From assembly GCF_000935045.1 (NCBI RefSeq), contig NZ_JYKS01000005.1:124001-188000 (forward strand): a stretch of DNA of 64,000 nucleotides, in the 5' to 3' direction. Shown here piece by piece: positions 36,546-45,894 of this stretch. Below the pieces are notes generated by a model that saw only the letters and a program-made list of their open reading frames with translations, was not told the DNA's origin and made no database searches. Source of the stretch: Pseudomonas sp. 10-1B (GTDB taxonomy: Bacteria; Pseudomonadota; Gammaproteobacteria; Pseudomonadales; Pseudomonadaceae). Made by a program: the position numbers and the translations under genes. Numbering within the stretch: the stretch's first letter is position 1; each line of letters begins with the position of its first letter.

Positions 36546-36684
36546 AAGTTGCCAGTACAGGCAATACAAGACAGTTGCTCCCCCAGGGCTCCCTCAGGCT
36601 TCAAGGCCGGTGCAGTAGTCGCAAACGGACATTCCTTGAAACCTGTGGCCTGCCATGATGGTCCCTTGCACAAGGAGGCCCTGC

Positions 36685-37182
36685 ATGAGCCGAGCATTCG
36701 TCAACGAAGACCAGGCCGCCGCCCAGGCCGAGCAACCGGTTGAGCGGCGCGTCAGCGAGCAACCCAACTATGTGACTGCCAGTGGCCTGCGCCAGTTGCA
36801 GGAACGCGTGGCCGCGCTGAATGCCTTGCGCAGCGAACTGCAGGCGCAGGGCGAGCGTGGTGACAAGCAGCGGCTGGCGGATGCCGAACGCGACCTGCGC
36901 TATTTCAGCGCACGAGTGCAGAGTGCCCAGGTGGTGCCGGCGGCGACTTCACGCAGCAAGGTGCAGATTGGTAGCCGGGTGCGGTTTGTCGATGCGCAGG
37001 ACCAGGAGCATGTGGTGCGGCTGGTGGGCGAGGATGAGGCGGATGCCGGGCGGGGGTTGATCAACTGGGGGTCGCCGCTGGGGCGGGCGTTGCTCGGCGC
37101 GGAGCCGGGGGATGAAGTGGTGTGGCGGCGGCCGGTGGGCGAGCAGGTGATCGAGATCATCGAGATCGAGGGTGAACCCTAA
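36685..37182 (+). CDS. GreA/GreB-family elongation factor-like protein
   Basis: A 165-residue protein started at the ATG at 36685, which follows AAGGAGG by six bases. The N-terminal coiled coil (about 45-90, YVTASGLRQLQERVAALNAL) and C-terminal FKBP-like domain (VQIGSRVRFVDAQDQEHVVR, GSPLGRALLGAEPGDEV) follow the Gre plan. GreA/GreB rescue backtracked RNA polymerase using two acidic residues at the coiled-coil tip; the tip here is EGRGDK-like and its activity cannot be judged. It may compete in the RNA polymerase secondary channel without cleavage activity. Confidence 0.8.
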   Translation: MSRAFVNEDQAAAQAEQPVERRVSEQPNYVTASGLRQLQERVAALNALRSELQAQGERGDKQRLADAERDLRYFSARVQSAQVVPAATSRSKVQIGSRVRFVDAQDQEHVVRLVGEDEADAGRGLINWGSPLGRALLGAEPGDEVVWRRPVGEQVIEIIEIEGEP

Positions 37183-37183
37183 G

Positions 37184-37300
37184 GGGGCCGCTATGCGGCC
37201 CATCGCCGGCAAGCCAGCTCCCACAGGTACGCCGCAGGTCTCGAGGGCAGTGATCCCTGTGGGAGCTGGCTTGCCGGCGATGGGGCTGCATCGCAGCCCC
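37184..37300. repeat. REP pair (inverted)
   Basis: Facing GCCGGCAAGCCAGCTCC units with GGGGGCCGC and GCAGCCCC ends between the convergent Gre-like gene and gdhA, starting 2 bases after the Gre-like stop and ending 12 bases before the gdhA stop. It probably ends transcription from both sides. Confidence 0.92.
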
Positions 37301-37312
37301 AAAGGTCTCGAA

Positions 37313-38653
37313 TCAGACCACGCCTTGCGCCAACATCGCATCAGCCACTTTCACGAAGCCAGCGATATTCGCACCTTTGACGTAGTTGACGCGGCCATCG
37401 GCCTCTTCACCGTAATGCACGCAGGCATGGTGAATCGACTGCATGATGTTGTGCAGCTTGCTGTCCACTTCACCAGCGGTCCACAGCAGGCGCATGGCGT
37501 TCTGCGACATTTCCAGGCCCGACACGGCCACGCCGCCAGCGTTGGAGGCCTTGCCCGGGGCGTACAGGATGCCAGCCTCCAGGAAGATATCCACAGCCTC
37601 CAGGGTGGTTGGCATGTTGGCGCCTTCGGCCACGCAGATGCAGCCATTGCGCAGCAGGGTGCGAGCGTCTTCGGCGCCCAGTTCGTTCTGCGTGGCGCAC
37701 GGCAGGGCGATGTCGCACGGCAGGCTCCACGGGGTCTGGCCCTTGCGGAACTCCAGGCCGTACTGCCCGGCCAGTTCGCTGATGCGGCCACGCTTGACGT
37801 TCTTCAGTTCCATCAGCGCGTCCCACTGGGCATCCGTCAGGCCAGCTTCGGCGTACAGGGTGCCTTCGGAGTCGGACAGCGAAATCACCTTGCCGCCCAG
37901 GTCCATGACCTTGCGCGCGGCATACTGGGCCACGTTGCCCGAACCGGAAATCGCCACGCGACGGCCATCGATACGCTTGTCCTGGCGCTTGAGCATTTCT
38001 TCGGCGAAGTACACGCAGCCGTAGCCGGTGGCTTCTGGACGGATCAGGCTGCCACCGTAGGCCATGCCCTTGCCGGTCAGCACCGAGGTGAACTGGTTGG
38101 CCAGGCGCTTGTACTGGCCGAACATGAAGCCGATTTCGCGGGCACCCACGCCGATGTCACCGGCCGGTACGTCGCAGTCGGCGCCGATGTGGCGGTACAG
38201 CTCGCTCATGAAGGCCTGGCAGAAGCGCATGACTTCAGCGTCGCTCTTGCCTTTCGGGTCGAAGTCCGAGCCACCCTTGCCGCCGCCCATGGGCAGCGAG
38301 GTGAGGGAGTTCTTGAACACCTGCTCGAAGGCCAGGAACTTCAACACGCTGAGGTTCACCGACGGATGGAAGCGCAGGCCGCCCTTGTACGGGCCGATGG
38401 CGCTGCTCATCTGGATGCGATAGCCGCGGTTGACCTGCACCTTGCCCTGGTCATCGACCCAGGACACACGGAACAGCACGGCACGCTCAGGCTCGACCAT
38501 ACGCTCGAGGATGCCCGATTGCAGATAGTGTGGATTGGCTTCAAGGAACGGCCACAGGGTGCGCAGCACCTCTTCCACCGCCTGGTGGAATTCCGGTTGG
38601 CCTGGGTCACGCTGCTGCAAGCGTGCAAGGAAATTGTCGACAGATTCGATCAT
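37313..38653 (-). CDS. gdhA: NADP-specific glutamate dehydrogenase
   Basis: A 446-residue enzyme close in length and sequence to E. coli GdhA (447). It fixes ammonium onto 2-oxoglutarate with NADPH. The substrate segment PMGGGKGGSDFDPKGKS holds the catalytic Lys region; SGSGNVAQYAARK is the nucleotide-binding turn, and the end is VKVADAMLAQGV. Start choice: GGTGAG lies nine bases before the ATG at 38653 but directly touches the ATG at 38662, so the former is preferred; the latter would add MST. The upstream region is AT-rich and holds the promoter. Confidence 0.96.
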   Translation of the reverse strand: MIESVDNFLARLQQRDPGQPEFHQAVEEVLRTLWPFLEANPHYLQSGILERMVEPERAVLFRVSWVDDQGKVQVNRGYRIQMSSAIGPYKGGLRFHPSVNLSVLKFLAFEQVFKNSLTSLPMGGGKGGSDFDPKGKSDAEVMRFCQAFMSELYRHIGADCDVPAGDIGVGAREIGFMFGQYKRLANQFTSVLTGKGMAYGGSLIRPEATGYGCVYFAEEMLKRQDKRIDGRRVAISGSGNVAQYAARKVMDLGGKVISLSDSEGTLYAEAGLTDAQWDALMELKNVKRGRISELAGQYGLEFRKGQTPWSLPCDIALPCATQNELGAEDARTLLRNGCICVAEGANMPTTLEAVDIFLEAGILYAPGKASNAGGVAVSGLEMSQNAMRLLWTAGEVDSKLHNIMQSIHHACVHYGEEADGRVNYVKGANIAGFVKVADAMLAQGVV

Positions 38654-38807
38654 GGTAGACATCTCACCAAGAGGATTGGACTTATTGGTTTTTTTCAGGA
38701 ATGTACCAAGAAGCAATCGCACTGGAATAGGGCGATATGTCGTTTTTTTGAAATTATTTGGTGCGTTTTCTATAAATGTATACAAAACCGAGATTAGGTG
38801 GTGGCTT

Positions 38808-38890
38808 CTTCGCGGGCATGCCCGCTCCCACAGGTCTAGCACAAGTCCATAGATCACAGGATTCCTGTGGGAGCGGGCGCGCCCGCGAAT
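38808..38890. repeat. REP pair (inverted)
   Basis: Facing units of the TTCGCGGGCATGCCCGCTCC class within the 314-base gap between gdhA and ettA. The rest of the gap is the gdhA promoter region (AT-rich, 38660-38800) and the ettA terminator. Confidence 0.85.
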
Positions 38891-38920
38891 GACGCCAGCA
38901 CCGTTTTCCAGCCAGGCACA

Positions 38921-38946
38921 AAAATGGGGCCACCAAGGGCCCCATT
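38921..38946 (-). terminator. Intrinsic terminator after ettA
   Basis: Stem AATGGGGC / GCCCCATT with a GC-rich eight-base loop; leftwards it is followed by TTTTTG. It lies 22 bases after the ettA stop. Confidence 0.82.
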
Positions 38947-38967
38947 CTTGTGCATCAATCAGCTGGC

Positions 38968-40662
38968 TTACTGGGCCAGCTTCTTGTGCCGTACACGGTG
39001 CGGCTGGGCAGCGGCATCGCCCAGGCGCTTCTTGCGGTCGGCTTCGTACTCGGTGTAGTTACCCTCGAAGAACACCACGTTCGAGTCGTCTTCGTACGCC
39101 AGGATGTGGGTAGCCACACGGTCCAGGAACCAACGGTCGTGGGAGATCACGATGGCGGCGCCCGGGAAGTCCAGCAGGGCTTCCTCCAGCGAACGCAGGG
39201 TTTCGACGTCGAGGTCGTTGGACGGTTCGTCGAGCAGCAGGACGTTGCCGCCCTCTTTCAAGGTCAGGGCCAGGTGCAGGCGGCCACGCTCACCACCGGA
39301 CAGGTCCTTGACGAACTTCTGCTGGTCGCCACCTTTGAAGTTGAAGCGGCCAACGTAGGTACGCGACGGAATCTCATAGTTGCCGATGCGGATCATGTCG
39401 GAACCGTCGGAGATCTGCTGGAACACGGTCTTGGCACCGTCCAGGTCCTCACGGCTCTGGTCCACGCAGGCCAACTGCACGGTTTCACCGATCTCGATGC
39501 TGCCCGAGTCCGGCTGCTCCTTGCCCATCAGCATGCGGAACAGGGTCGACTTACCGGCACCGTTACCACCGATCACGCCAACGATGGCGCCCTTGGGCAT
39601 GGCGAACGACAGGTTGTCGATCAGCACGCGGTCGCCGTAGCCCTTGGTGACGTTCTTGAACTCGATGACCTTGTCACCCAGGCGCGGGCCGGCCGGGATG
39701 TAGATCTCGTTGGTTTCGCTGCGCTTCTGGAATTCCTGCGACTGCATTTCTTCGAAGCGCTGCAGACGGGCCTTGGACTTGGACTGGCGGGCCTTGGCGC
39801 CTTTGCGCACCCACTCCAGTTCCTCTTTCATGGCCTTTTCGTGGGCGCTCTGCTGCTTGGATTCCTGCGCCAGGCGCTCGGACTTGGCTTCCAGCCAGCC
39901 GGAGTAGTTGCCTTCGTACGGGATACCGGCGCCGCGGTCCAGTTCCAGGATCCAGCCGGCGACGTTGTCGAGGAAGTAACGGTCGTGGGTAATCGCTACC
40001 ACGGTGCCCGGGAAGTCGTGCAGGAAGCGCTCCAGCCAGGCCACCGAGTCGGCGTCCAGGTGGTTGGTCGGTTCGTCGAGCAGCAGCATGTCGGGGGCCG
40101 ACAGCAGCAGGCGGCACAGGGCCACACGGCGCTTCTCGCCACCGGACAGGTGTTCGATGCGCGCGTCCCAGGCCGGCAGGCGCAGGGCGTCGGCGGCGAC
40201 GTCCAGTTGGCGCTCCAGGTTGTGGCCGTCGGCGGCTTGCAGGATGGCCTCGAGCTTGGCCTGCTCGGCGGCCAGCTTGTCGAAGTCGGCATCCGGTTCG
40301 GCGTAGGCGGCATAGACCTCGTCCAGGCGCGCCTGGGCGTCCTTGATCACGCTGACCGCTTCCTCGACCACTTCACGCACCGACTTGTTCGGGTCCAGTT
40401 GCGGTTCCTGCGGCAGGTAGCCAACGTTGATGTCGGGCATCGGACGGGCTTCGCCGTCGAATTCCTTGTCGACGCCCGCCATGATCCGCAGCAGGGTCGA
40501 CTTACCGGCGCCGTTCAGGCCGAGCACGCCAATCTTTGCGCCTGGGAAGAACGACAGGGAAATGTTCTTGAGAATTTCCCGCTTCGGCGGCACGACCTTG
40601 CTCAGCCGATGCATGGTGTAGACGTAAGAGCCTGTTTTGCCTGATTTGTCATTTTTTGACAT
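38968..40662 (-). CDS. ettA: Energy-dependent translational throttle protein EttA (ABC-F), altered N-terminus
   Basis: A 564-residue ABC-F ATPase that binds the ribosomal E site and regulates the first peptide bond according to ATP/ADP. It has two nucleotide-binding domains with Walker A loops GLNGAGKS and GGNGAGKS and signatures LSGGEKRRVALCR and LSGGERGRLHLAL, plus the arm/linker between. The conserved sequence starts at YVYTMHRLSKVVPPKRE; E. coli EttA has just MAQ before the equivalent FVYTMHR. Here twelve residues, MSKNDKSGKTGS, precede it and use AT-rich codons unlike the rest of the gene. Integration of the neighbouring island is the likely reason. Confidence 0.95.
   Translation of the reverse strand: MSKNDKSGKTGSYVYTMHRLSKVVPPKREILKNISLSFFPGAKIGVLGLNGAGKSTLLRIMAGVDKEFDGEARPMPDINVGYLPQEPQLDPNKSVREVVEEAVSVIKDAQARLDEVYAAYAEPDADFDKLAAEQAKLEAILQAADGHNLERQLDVAADALRLPAWDARIEHLSGGEKRRVALCRLLLSAPDMLLLDEPTNHLDADSVAWLERFLHDFPGTVVAITHDRYFLDNVAGWILELDRGAGIPYEGNYSGWLEAKSERLAQESKQQSAHEKAMKEELEWVRKGAKARQSKSKARLQRFEEMQSQEFQKRSETNEIYIPAGPRLGDKVIEFKNVTKGYGDRVLIDNLSFAMPKGAIVGVIGGNGAGKSTLFRMLMGKEQPDSGSIEIGETVQLACVDQSREDLDGAKTVFQQISDGSDMIRIGNYEIPSRTYVGRFNFKGGDQQKFVKDLSGGERGRLHLALTLKEGGNVLLLDEPSNDLDVETLRSLEEALLDFPGAAIVISHDRWFLDRVATHILAYEDDSNVVFFEGNYTEYEADRKKRLGDAAAQPHRVRHKKLAQ
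40627..40662 (-). other. Probable left junction of the genomic island in the 5' end of ettA
   Basis: The first twelve ettA codons (40627-40662) are Lys/Ser/Asn-rich and AT-rich, while codon 13 onward is normal high-GC ettA. This sharp change next to a recombinase operon suggests that the crossover lies near 40626/40627 and that the element supplies the start codon. A small dyad, TGTCA-TTTTT-TGACA (40647-40661), lies in this new sequence and might be a recombinase arm site. Confidence 0.55.
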
Positions 40663-40752
40663 GGTTTGATTCGCCTTTAATCCTGTATTTTCAGTGCTTT
40701 GAGGGTAGAGACAGGCGCTCAAACCCTGGAGAGTAAAACGTTAGGTTTTGCG

Positions 40753-40780
40753 TTGACCGCCCGATACCCCTGACTATACT
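40753..40780 (+). promoter_or_regulatory. Promoter of the recombinase operon
   Basis: -35 TTGACC (40753-40758) and -10 TATACT (40775-40780) with a 16-base spacer, 29 bases before the first recombinase ATG, which has GAGGGAG as its ribosome site. It is divergent from ettA. Confidence 0.65.
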
Positions 40781-40809
40781 TAGAAAAGTTATGTTTATGA
40801 GGGAGCATC

Positions 40810-42075
40810 ATGGGTTTCCAGGTCATAGAGCAGGTAGTGAATGCTGCTCGAAGAAAGCTGTTGGTGCAAGACTACATCCCTGTGTACTACCCCAACCTAT
40901 ACATCACCATGGAGCACTCGGGCAGAGCCCTCGAAACAACCAAGAAATATCTTGAGCATCTAGCTGTGTTTGAGGAGTTTCTGGCGTTTTCCTCCATTGA
41001 TCTGATTTCTCACCTCGAACAGCGCCCTCACAGCCGGTACCTAACAGACAGTGAGCTTTCCAGGTTTGTGTCGGACGCGGGGTTCGGCAAGGAAATCTTG
41101 GCCATGAAGTATGCGGGGATGCGATTGCATCCGACCGCCTACAAATCCGTTAGCAAAGTCCATGCGCAGCAGCGAATCGAGGCGGTACGCGACTATCTGG
41201 CCTTCCTCTATGACAAGTTGGGTGATCACTCAACACGATATGAGGCAGTTGACGATCTGAAGAAGCGCATAAACCGCAAGATCAAAGCGGCCAGGCTTGC
41301 GTGGAAAAAAACGCGAACGGACCAAATGAAGGGGCTTACTGCCCAGGAGCGAACCCGTTTGCTGGAAATCATGCATCCGGATAGCGCCGAGAATCCCTTT
41401 TCAGATGATGCCATCAGGCTGCGTAACTACATCATTTTGCTGTTGGGTCTCGACATGGGGCTGCGACGCTCCGAGATGTTGTTGATCAAGACCAAAGATA
41501 TTCACTGGCACAGTCGTCAACTGGCGGTGATCAACCTGGAGGATGAGAGCATCGATCCACGAACCATGGCCCCGCAATTCAAAACCCACGAGCGCATGCT
41601 GGTGATGACCGATGACCTGTATGACGCGATCACTGAGTACGAATCGAAATATCGCCACAGAAAGGCCCGTAGCGGCACATCGCAAGCAAGGAAGCATCCG
41701 TTTTTGCTTGTGGCGCACAAGCGAAATGAGGGCGGGCCTCTAACCATCAAGGCAGTGGATGGCGTTCTGTCGAGGATTCGAGTAATAGCGCCGGAACTGG
41801 CTCATGTCCACCCGCATATTCTCAGGCATGACGCGGTCTACACCATGCTGGAAAGCATGCGTGAGGAACTGGCAGCGCTCACGCCGGAGGATCGTACCAC
41901 GCAAGTTCAAAAGACTCTGACATGGATGTTCGGCTGGAGTCCCGAGTCGAACATGCCCGGCCTCTACGGCGCAAAGTTCTGGAAGGAGGAGGCAGACAAA
42001 GCGATACAGAAACGGGCCGAGCGGTTTACGTCCAGCCGTCAGAAGGCCGGCATGACACCAGGAGGTTCAGCGTGA
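40810..42075 (+). CDS. Tyrosine recombinase 1 of the trio
   Basis: A 421-residue site-specific recombinase. The N-terminal part (about 20-150) is a SAM-like core-binding domain (EHSGRALETTKKYLEHLAVF). The catalytic domain has the first arginine in LDMGLRRSEMLLI, the His-x-x-Arg box in HPHILRHDAVY and a candidate nucleophile Tyr in PGLYGAKF; the second-His position appears as Trp/Gly in WMFGWSPES. It is the first gene of a tight operon: its TGA overlaps the GTG start of the next gene by four bases. GC content is lower than in the core genes. It is not a standard phage integrase type that I can name. Confidence 0.85.
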   Translation: MGFQVIEQVVNAARRKLLVQDYIPVYYPNLYITMEHSGRALETTKKYLEHLAVFEEFLAFSSIDLISHLEQRPHSRYLTDSELSRFVSDAGFGKEILAMKYAGMRLHPTAYKSVSKVHAQQRIEAVRDYLAFLYDKLGDHSTRYEAVDDLKKRINRKIKAARLAWKKTRTDQMKGLTAQERTRLLEIMHPDSAENPFSDDAIRLRNYIILLLGLDMGLRRSEMLLIKTKDIHWHSRQLAVINLEDESIDPRTMAPQFKTHERMLVMTDDLYDAITEYESKYRHRKARSGTSQARKHPFLLVAHKRNEGGPLTIKAVDGVLSRIRVIAPELAHVHPHILRHDAVYTMLESMREELAALTPEDRTTQVQKTLTWMFGWSPESNMPGLYGAKFWKEEADKAIQKRAERFTSSRQKAGMTPGGSA

Positions 42076-43658
42076 ACATCGCCGTCGAAGCACTTCAGGC
42101 CCCCACGAAGGACAGCCTCGATGCATGGCTGAGCACGCCTCGCCTGGCGAAATGTGGGGAGGTGTTCACACCGACTCACCCCATGTGGAAACCCGATAAA
42201 TCGGCCAGAAACCCAGTCAACTGGAAAGCGGCCCTTGCCTGTGTTTCGCCGGATTGGCAGCCCTGGTTGCACGCCGCCCTGGCCTATCGAATGGCTGATC
42301 ATGCAACGGGCTCGGTTGCTAAAGTCGGCAGTGTGTTGTCGCGGGCTGCTCAGGCCAGTCTTGACCCGCTCAACGAGGATCACCTAATCGCTCTGCGGGA
42401 GCGCTTTAACGTCAGCGAGTTCAGTCAGTTCGCCGCTTTCATGGCGTTTTGGTGCGACTGCGAGTCCCTCGAACAACGTCCGCCACAAGCCCTGATCGAG
42501 GCCTACCAGGCACTGCCCAGAAAAAAGAAATCCAGCCACGATGTGATCCTCAGCCTGGACCCCGAACAGGGTCCGTTCACCCAGGTGGAGCAGGACGCGC
42601 TGCACCAATGGATACATGAGCGGTTCTGTCACGGTCAGCTAGATCCCGAGCAATACCTGTATCTGCGCCTGTTGATGATTTACGGGCAGCGTGGCGCTCA
42701 GGTGCGCATGATGGTTTTTGGTGATTTCACGAAGACCGATAAGGGCTGCAAGGTCAGGTTTCATTGGGCAAAGCAAAAAGACGGCGAGGCGGGTTGGCGA
42801 GCAAAGTCCGAAATCTTCAGTCTGGATGAAGACCTGTACACCACCGTGCAGGCCTACAAGGCCATGGTTCTGGCGAAGCTCTGGCAAACCTATCCATACC
42901 GCGCCGACTGGGATGCAGCCATTGAGAATGTGCCGCTCTTTCGCCGGAAGATGGATGATGAAGCAGAATTTCCGAATCGGGTGAATCCCCCTATTTTACT
43001 CGATAGCCCCCTGCAAAAAGCCCTCGAAAAGGCGCCGCAGCCAATCTTTCATGTTGGAGCAGGCACGGTTCAGGCATGGCTTGATCGCATCGAGCGGATT
43101 GAGGGCTTTCCGATTTCGCCTCGCACCCATCAGCCGCTGAAAGTGACGCGGGGGCACCGGTTCAGGCACACCCTCGGCACGGACCTGTCCAATACCGGGC
43201 TGGATGAGTGGACGATGGCCAGCGCATTGATGCACAAGAATACTCGGACAGTGCGAAAGTACCGCCAGGTGTCGCCGGAGCTGCTGGCCTTGATCGACGC
43301 GAAGATGAGCGACCATCTGGCCTTGGTTGTGAATGCGTTCACCGGGATCATCGTCACGGATCGCACCTCAGCAAAAAACGGGGATCGAGCGGATCGACAA
43401 ATCGAGGATCTGGCAGTGTGCGGTGCCAATGCCGCCTGCCATCTCGATGCGCCCTTTACCTGTTACGCATGCGGAAAATTCCAACCCCTTCTGGATGCCA
43501 ATCACCGCGCTGTCCTTGAGCGACTGGAACGTCGGCGGGCGCAAACCATTGCCACGGATAAAACGACCGGCGTGCTCTGGGATCGGGCCATTCTGGCGTG
43601 CCGCAAGGTGATTCTGGATTGTGAGGCCACGCGCCAATCAGGGAGGAAAGGCGAATGA
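42072..43658 (+). CDS. Tyrosine recombinase 2 of the trio
   Basis: A 528-residue recombinase with a GTG start at 42072, placed by AGGAGG six bases upstream and the GTGA overlap with the previous stop. Catalytic residues are visible: Arg in MIYGQRGAQVR, the box RGHRFRHTLGT, and the segment LMHKNTRTVRKYRQ with His and the candidate nucleophile Tyr. After the catalytic domain comes a cysteine-rich segment (CGANAACHLDAPFTCYACGK, about residues 452-471) that may bind zinc, then a helical tail. The extra C-terminal domain and large N-terminal part set it apart from phage integrases. The next gene overlaps by four bases (ATGA). Confidence 0.82.
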   Translation: MNIAVEALQAPTKDSLDAWLSTPRLAKCGEVFTPTHPMWKPDKSARNPVNWKAALACVSPDWQPWLHAALAYRMADHATGSVAKVGSVLSRAAQASLDPLNEDHLIALRERFNVSEFSQFAAFMAFWCDCESLEQRPPQALIEAYQALPRKKKSSHDVILSLDPEQGPFTQVEQDALHQWIHERFCHGQLDPEQYLYLRLLMIYGQRGAQVRMMVFGDFTKTDKGCKVRFHWAKQKDGEAGWRAKSEIFSLDEDLYTTVQAYKAMVLAKLWQTYPYRADWDAAIENVPLFRRKMDDEAEFPNRVNPPILLDSPLQKALEKAPQPIFHVGAGTVQAWLDRIERIEGFPISPRTHQPLKVTRGHRFRHTLGTDLSNTGLDEWTMASALMHKNTRTVRKYRQVSPELLALIDAKMSDHLALVVNAFTGIIVTDRTSAKNGDRADRQIEDLAVCGANAACHLDAPFTCYACGKFQPLLDANHRAVLERLERRRAQTIATDKTTGVLWDRAILACRKVILDCEATRQSGRKGE

Positions 43659-45892
43659 CCGATGCGTTTGATTCTGAACTGACGAACAACATTGTTGATT
43701 TCGAGCCTAGGAGCCAACTGGCTGCGGAGGCTCAGCTCGCGGCGTTTATCGAATGGGCAAAACAGACCCTGCCGAAAGGCATTCCCAATCGCGTGCACTC
43801 GAGTATTTGCTGGGAGGACGGCAGTTGGCACAAGCATGGCGTCCAATTCTGTAGCTTCACGGCGCAGGGATCGACCAAGGCAGCCCCAAAGGCGATACAG
43901 GCACCCTTCACGGAGTTTGCCAAGGCTATCATGGTGTACCGACGGGTGTATTTGCAGAAAAAGGCAATTAAAGACTGGCTAAGTGCCCTGAAGGTGCTGG
44001 AAGCTGCCTTGGTCAAGCTGACCGGTACGCGGGATGTGACGCAGGTGTCCGCCGCTGCCTGCAATGAAGCGTGCGAGCAACTGAGTCGTCACTGGGCAAA
44101 AGGCAACAACGCATACTGTAGCAGCAAGGCACTTGAGGCCCTCATCTCACTGATGCGGGCCAAAAAACTGCTCAAGACAGATTTTCGGTGGACCTCTCCG
44201 CTGACGATGAAGCCGCGTGGCACGCTCAAGCAGCAAAAAGCGGATTGGGAACAGAAACTGCCCAACCCCGAAGCGATCAAAGCGCTCGGGGAAGTGTTCA
44301 CTAACGATTTGACCCGCCCTCTGGATATCGTTGTGACATCCGCCTGTGCGCTGTTGCTGAGCGCCCCGAGTCGCGTGGGTGAGTTGGCGGATGTTGAATT
44401 GGATTGTCGGGTGTTCAAAGAGGATACCCACGGCAAACGGCGCATGTTCCTGCGCTGGTACGCGGAAAAGATAAACCAGGTTACGCTGAAGCCAGTCGTT
44501 AAGCCCGAGATGGAGCCGGTCGTCGAGCGGGTCATCACCTTGTTAAAACCGATCACCGATGAGGCGCGGGCTTACGCCGCCTGGCTGGAAGAGCATCCCG
44601 ATGAGTTTCCGCCCCATGAAGGGCTGCCACCCAAGGGGCCTGATGAACCGCTCACCTTTGCCGAAGCCTGTGCCGCGCTGAAACTCAGTGTTCATGAGAA
44701 CCACAACCCGCGAATTACATTCCAAAAGGGTTTCCTAAAACCCATGGAGCAGAACAAGGCTCTCAGCCCCGCCGCCCGAGCCCTTTTGGCCGAGATTCGT
44801 GATGGTTTGGATGCCATTAGAGGGACGCCGATATACGTGAAGGACAAGCCAGGAGTCCAGGGTGTTGAGTTGGACGGCCGGTGTGTGATCACGCTGCGCA
44901 CGCTCAATGTGCTGCTGCGTGAGAAGTATCTCCCAAAGGATTTTCCCTACACCACGCCGTACACGGAGGGCAAGGCGCGGGTGAAGTTTCGTGATGCCTT
45001 ATTCACCGTGCGCACGGGAGCGCTGGCTGAAGACGCAGGTGGCACTGCCGTGACGCACGGGTTTGGCGTAGAGATCGCGGCGAACCCTAACCGAATGAAG
45101 GCGCAATTAGCCAGTATGAACAACCCGGCAAGGAAAAGTCTGTTCGAGCGCCATGGCTACCCCGGTGTCAAGGTCAACACGCATGCGTTTCGACACGAAT
45201 TGAACACGCGGATGCAACAGGCCGGTCTGTCGCAGCTCCTGATTGACGCCTTCTCCGGGCGCACGACGATGGGATCGGTTTACAACCACGAGACCATCGA
45301 GGAGCGCACCCAAGGAGTTGCGGCTTACCACCCCAAAACGAAAAACAGCACCGCTGCTCAGCGTCTGGACAAGGTAAAAACCAATCAGCCTCTGAATCTT
45401 GCTGATGTAATGGAACTACGCGAGGGTGAGCAGGACCGCATTATCCATCAAACCCATCTCGGCGTTTGTGTGCACAACTTTGCGTCCGAGCCCTGCCCGA
45501 AAATGGGTGCCTGTTTGGACTGCGGGCGGCTTGGCTGCGTCAAGGGGGATGACGTGAAGCTGGCCAACCTCAAGGAAGAACGCGACGACCTCAAACGCCG
45601 TTTCGATAAAGCCCTGGATGCGCAGTCTAGGGGTGTATTTGGGGCGTCGGAGTCGGCCAAAAAAGTGGGTGAGAAGCTCTTTAAGTGCGAGGCGCTCATG
45701 CAAATGCTGGAAAACCCGGAGCTCGAAAACGGTGCCATTGTGTGGAACGCCGATAACGGTTGGACGCTGACCAAGAACGCCGCCGCAATGTCGGGACTGA
45801 TCGAAGTCAAAGTAATTGAAGAGAACCAGGTGCAAAAGGCGTTGCCATCGTTGGATGACGTCTTGGCTTTGCTAGATGAGATCGAGGGCTAA
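43655..45892 (+). CDS. Tyrosine recombinase 3 of the trio (large)
   Basis: A 745-residue recombinase, twice the usual size. The first catalytic Arg is in LLSAPSRVGELADVE (about residue 235), the box is VNTHAFRHELNTRM (about 510), and GSVYNHETIEE holds the candidate nucleophile Tyr (about 545). Downstream is a second cysteine cluster (CVHNFASEPCPKMGACLDCG, about 609-628) followed by a coiled coil (LANLKEERDDLKRRFDKAL). Large recombinases with such tails occur in multi-recombinase elements (Tn554 TnpB-like, or the gamma-mobile-trio proteins), but I cannot place this one with certainty. It is followed after 2 bases by a small coiled-coil gene. Confidence 0.82.
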   Translation: MTDAFDSELTNNIVDFEPRSQLAAEAQLAAFIEWAKQTLPKGIPNRVHSSICWEDGSWHKHGVQFCSFTAQGSTKAAPKAIQAPFTEFAKAIMVYRRVYLQKKAIKDWLSALKVLEAALVKLTGTRDVTQVSAAACNEACEQLSRHWAKGNNAYCSSKALEALISLMRAKKLLKTDFRWTSPLTMKPRGTLKQQKADWEQKLPNPEAIKALGEVFTNDLTRPLDIVVTSACALLLSAPSRVGELADVELDCRVFKEDTHGKRRMFLRWYAEKINQVTLKPVVKPEMEPVVERVITLLKPITDEARAYAAWLEEHPDEFPPHEGLPPKGPDEPLTFAEACAALKLSVHENHNPRITFQKGFLKPMEQNKALSPAARALLAEIRDGLDAIRGTPIYVKDKPGVQGVELDGRCVITLRTLNVLLREKYLPKDFPYTTPYTEGKARVKFRDALFTVRTGALAEDAGGTAVTHGFGVEIAANPNRMKAQLASMNNPARKSLFERHGYPGVKVNTHAFRHELNTRMQQAGLSQLLIDAFSGRTTMGSVYNHETIEERTQGVAAYHPKTKNSTAAQRLDKVKTNQPLNLADVMELREGEQDRIIHQTHLGVCVHNFASEPCPKMGACLDCGRLGCVKGDDVKLANLKEERDDLKRRFDKALDAQSRGVFGASESAKKVGEKLFKCEALMQMLENPELENGAIVWNADNGWTLTKNAAAMSGLIEVKVIEENQVQKALPSLDDVLALLDEIEG

Positions 45893-45894
45893 CG

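Noticed and set aside
41836..41850. A 13-base match (GTCTACACCATGC) between recombinase 1 and the ettA 5' end, considered as an attachment-site copy
   Set aside because: It lies inside a conserved coding motif of the recombinase (VYTM) and reflects the same four residues; not placed at an element border.
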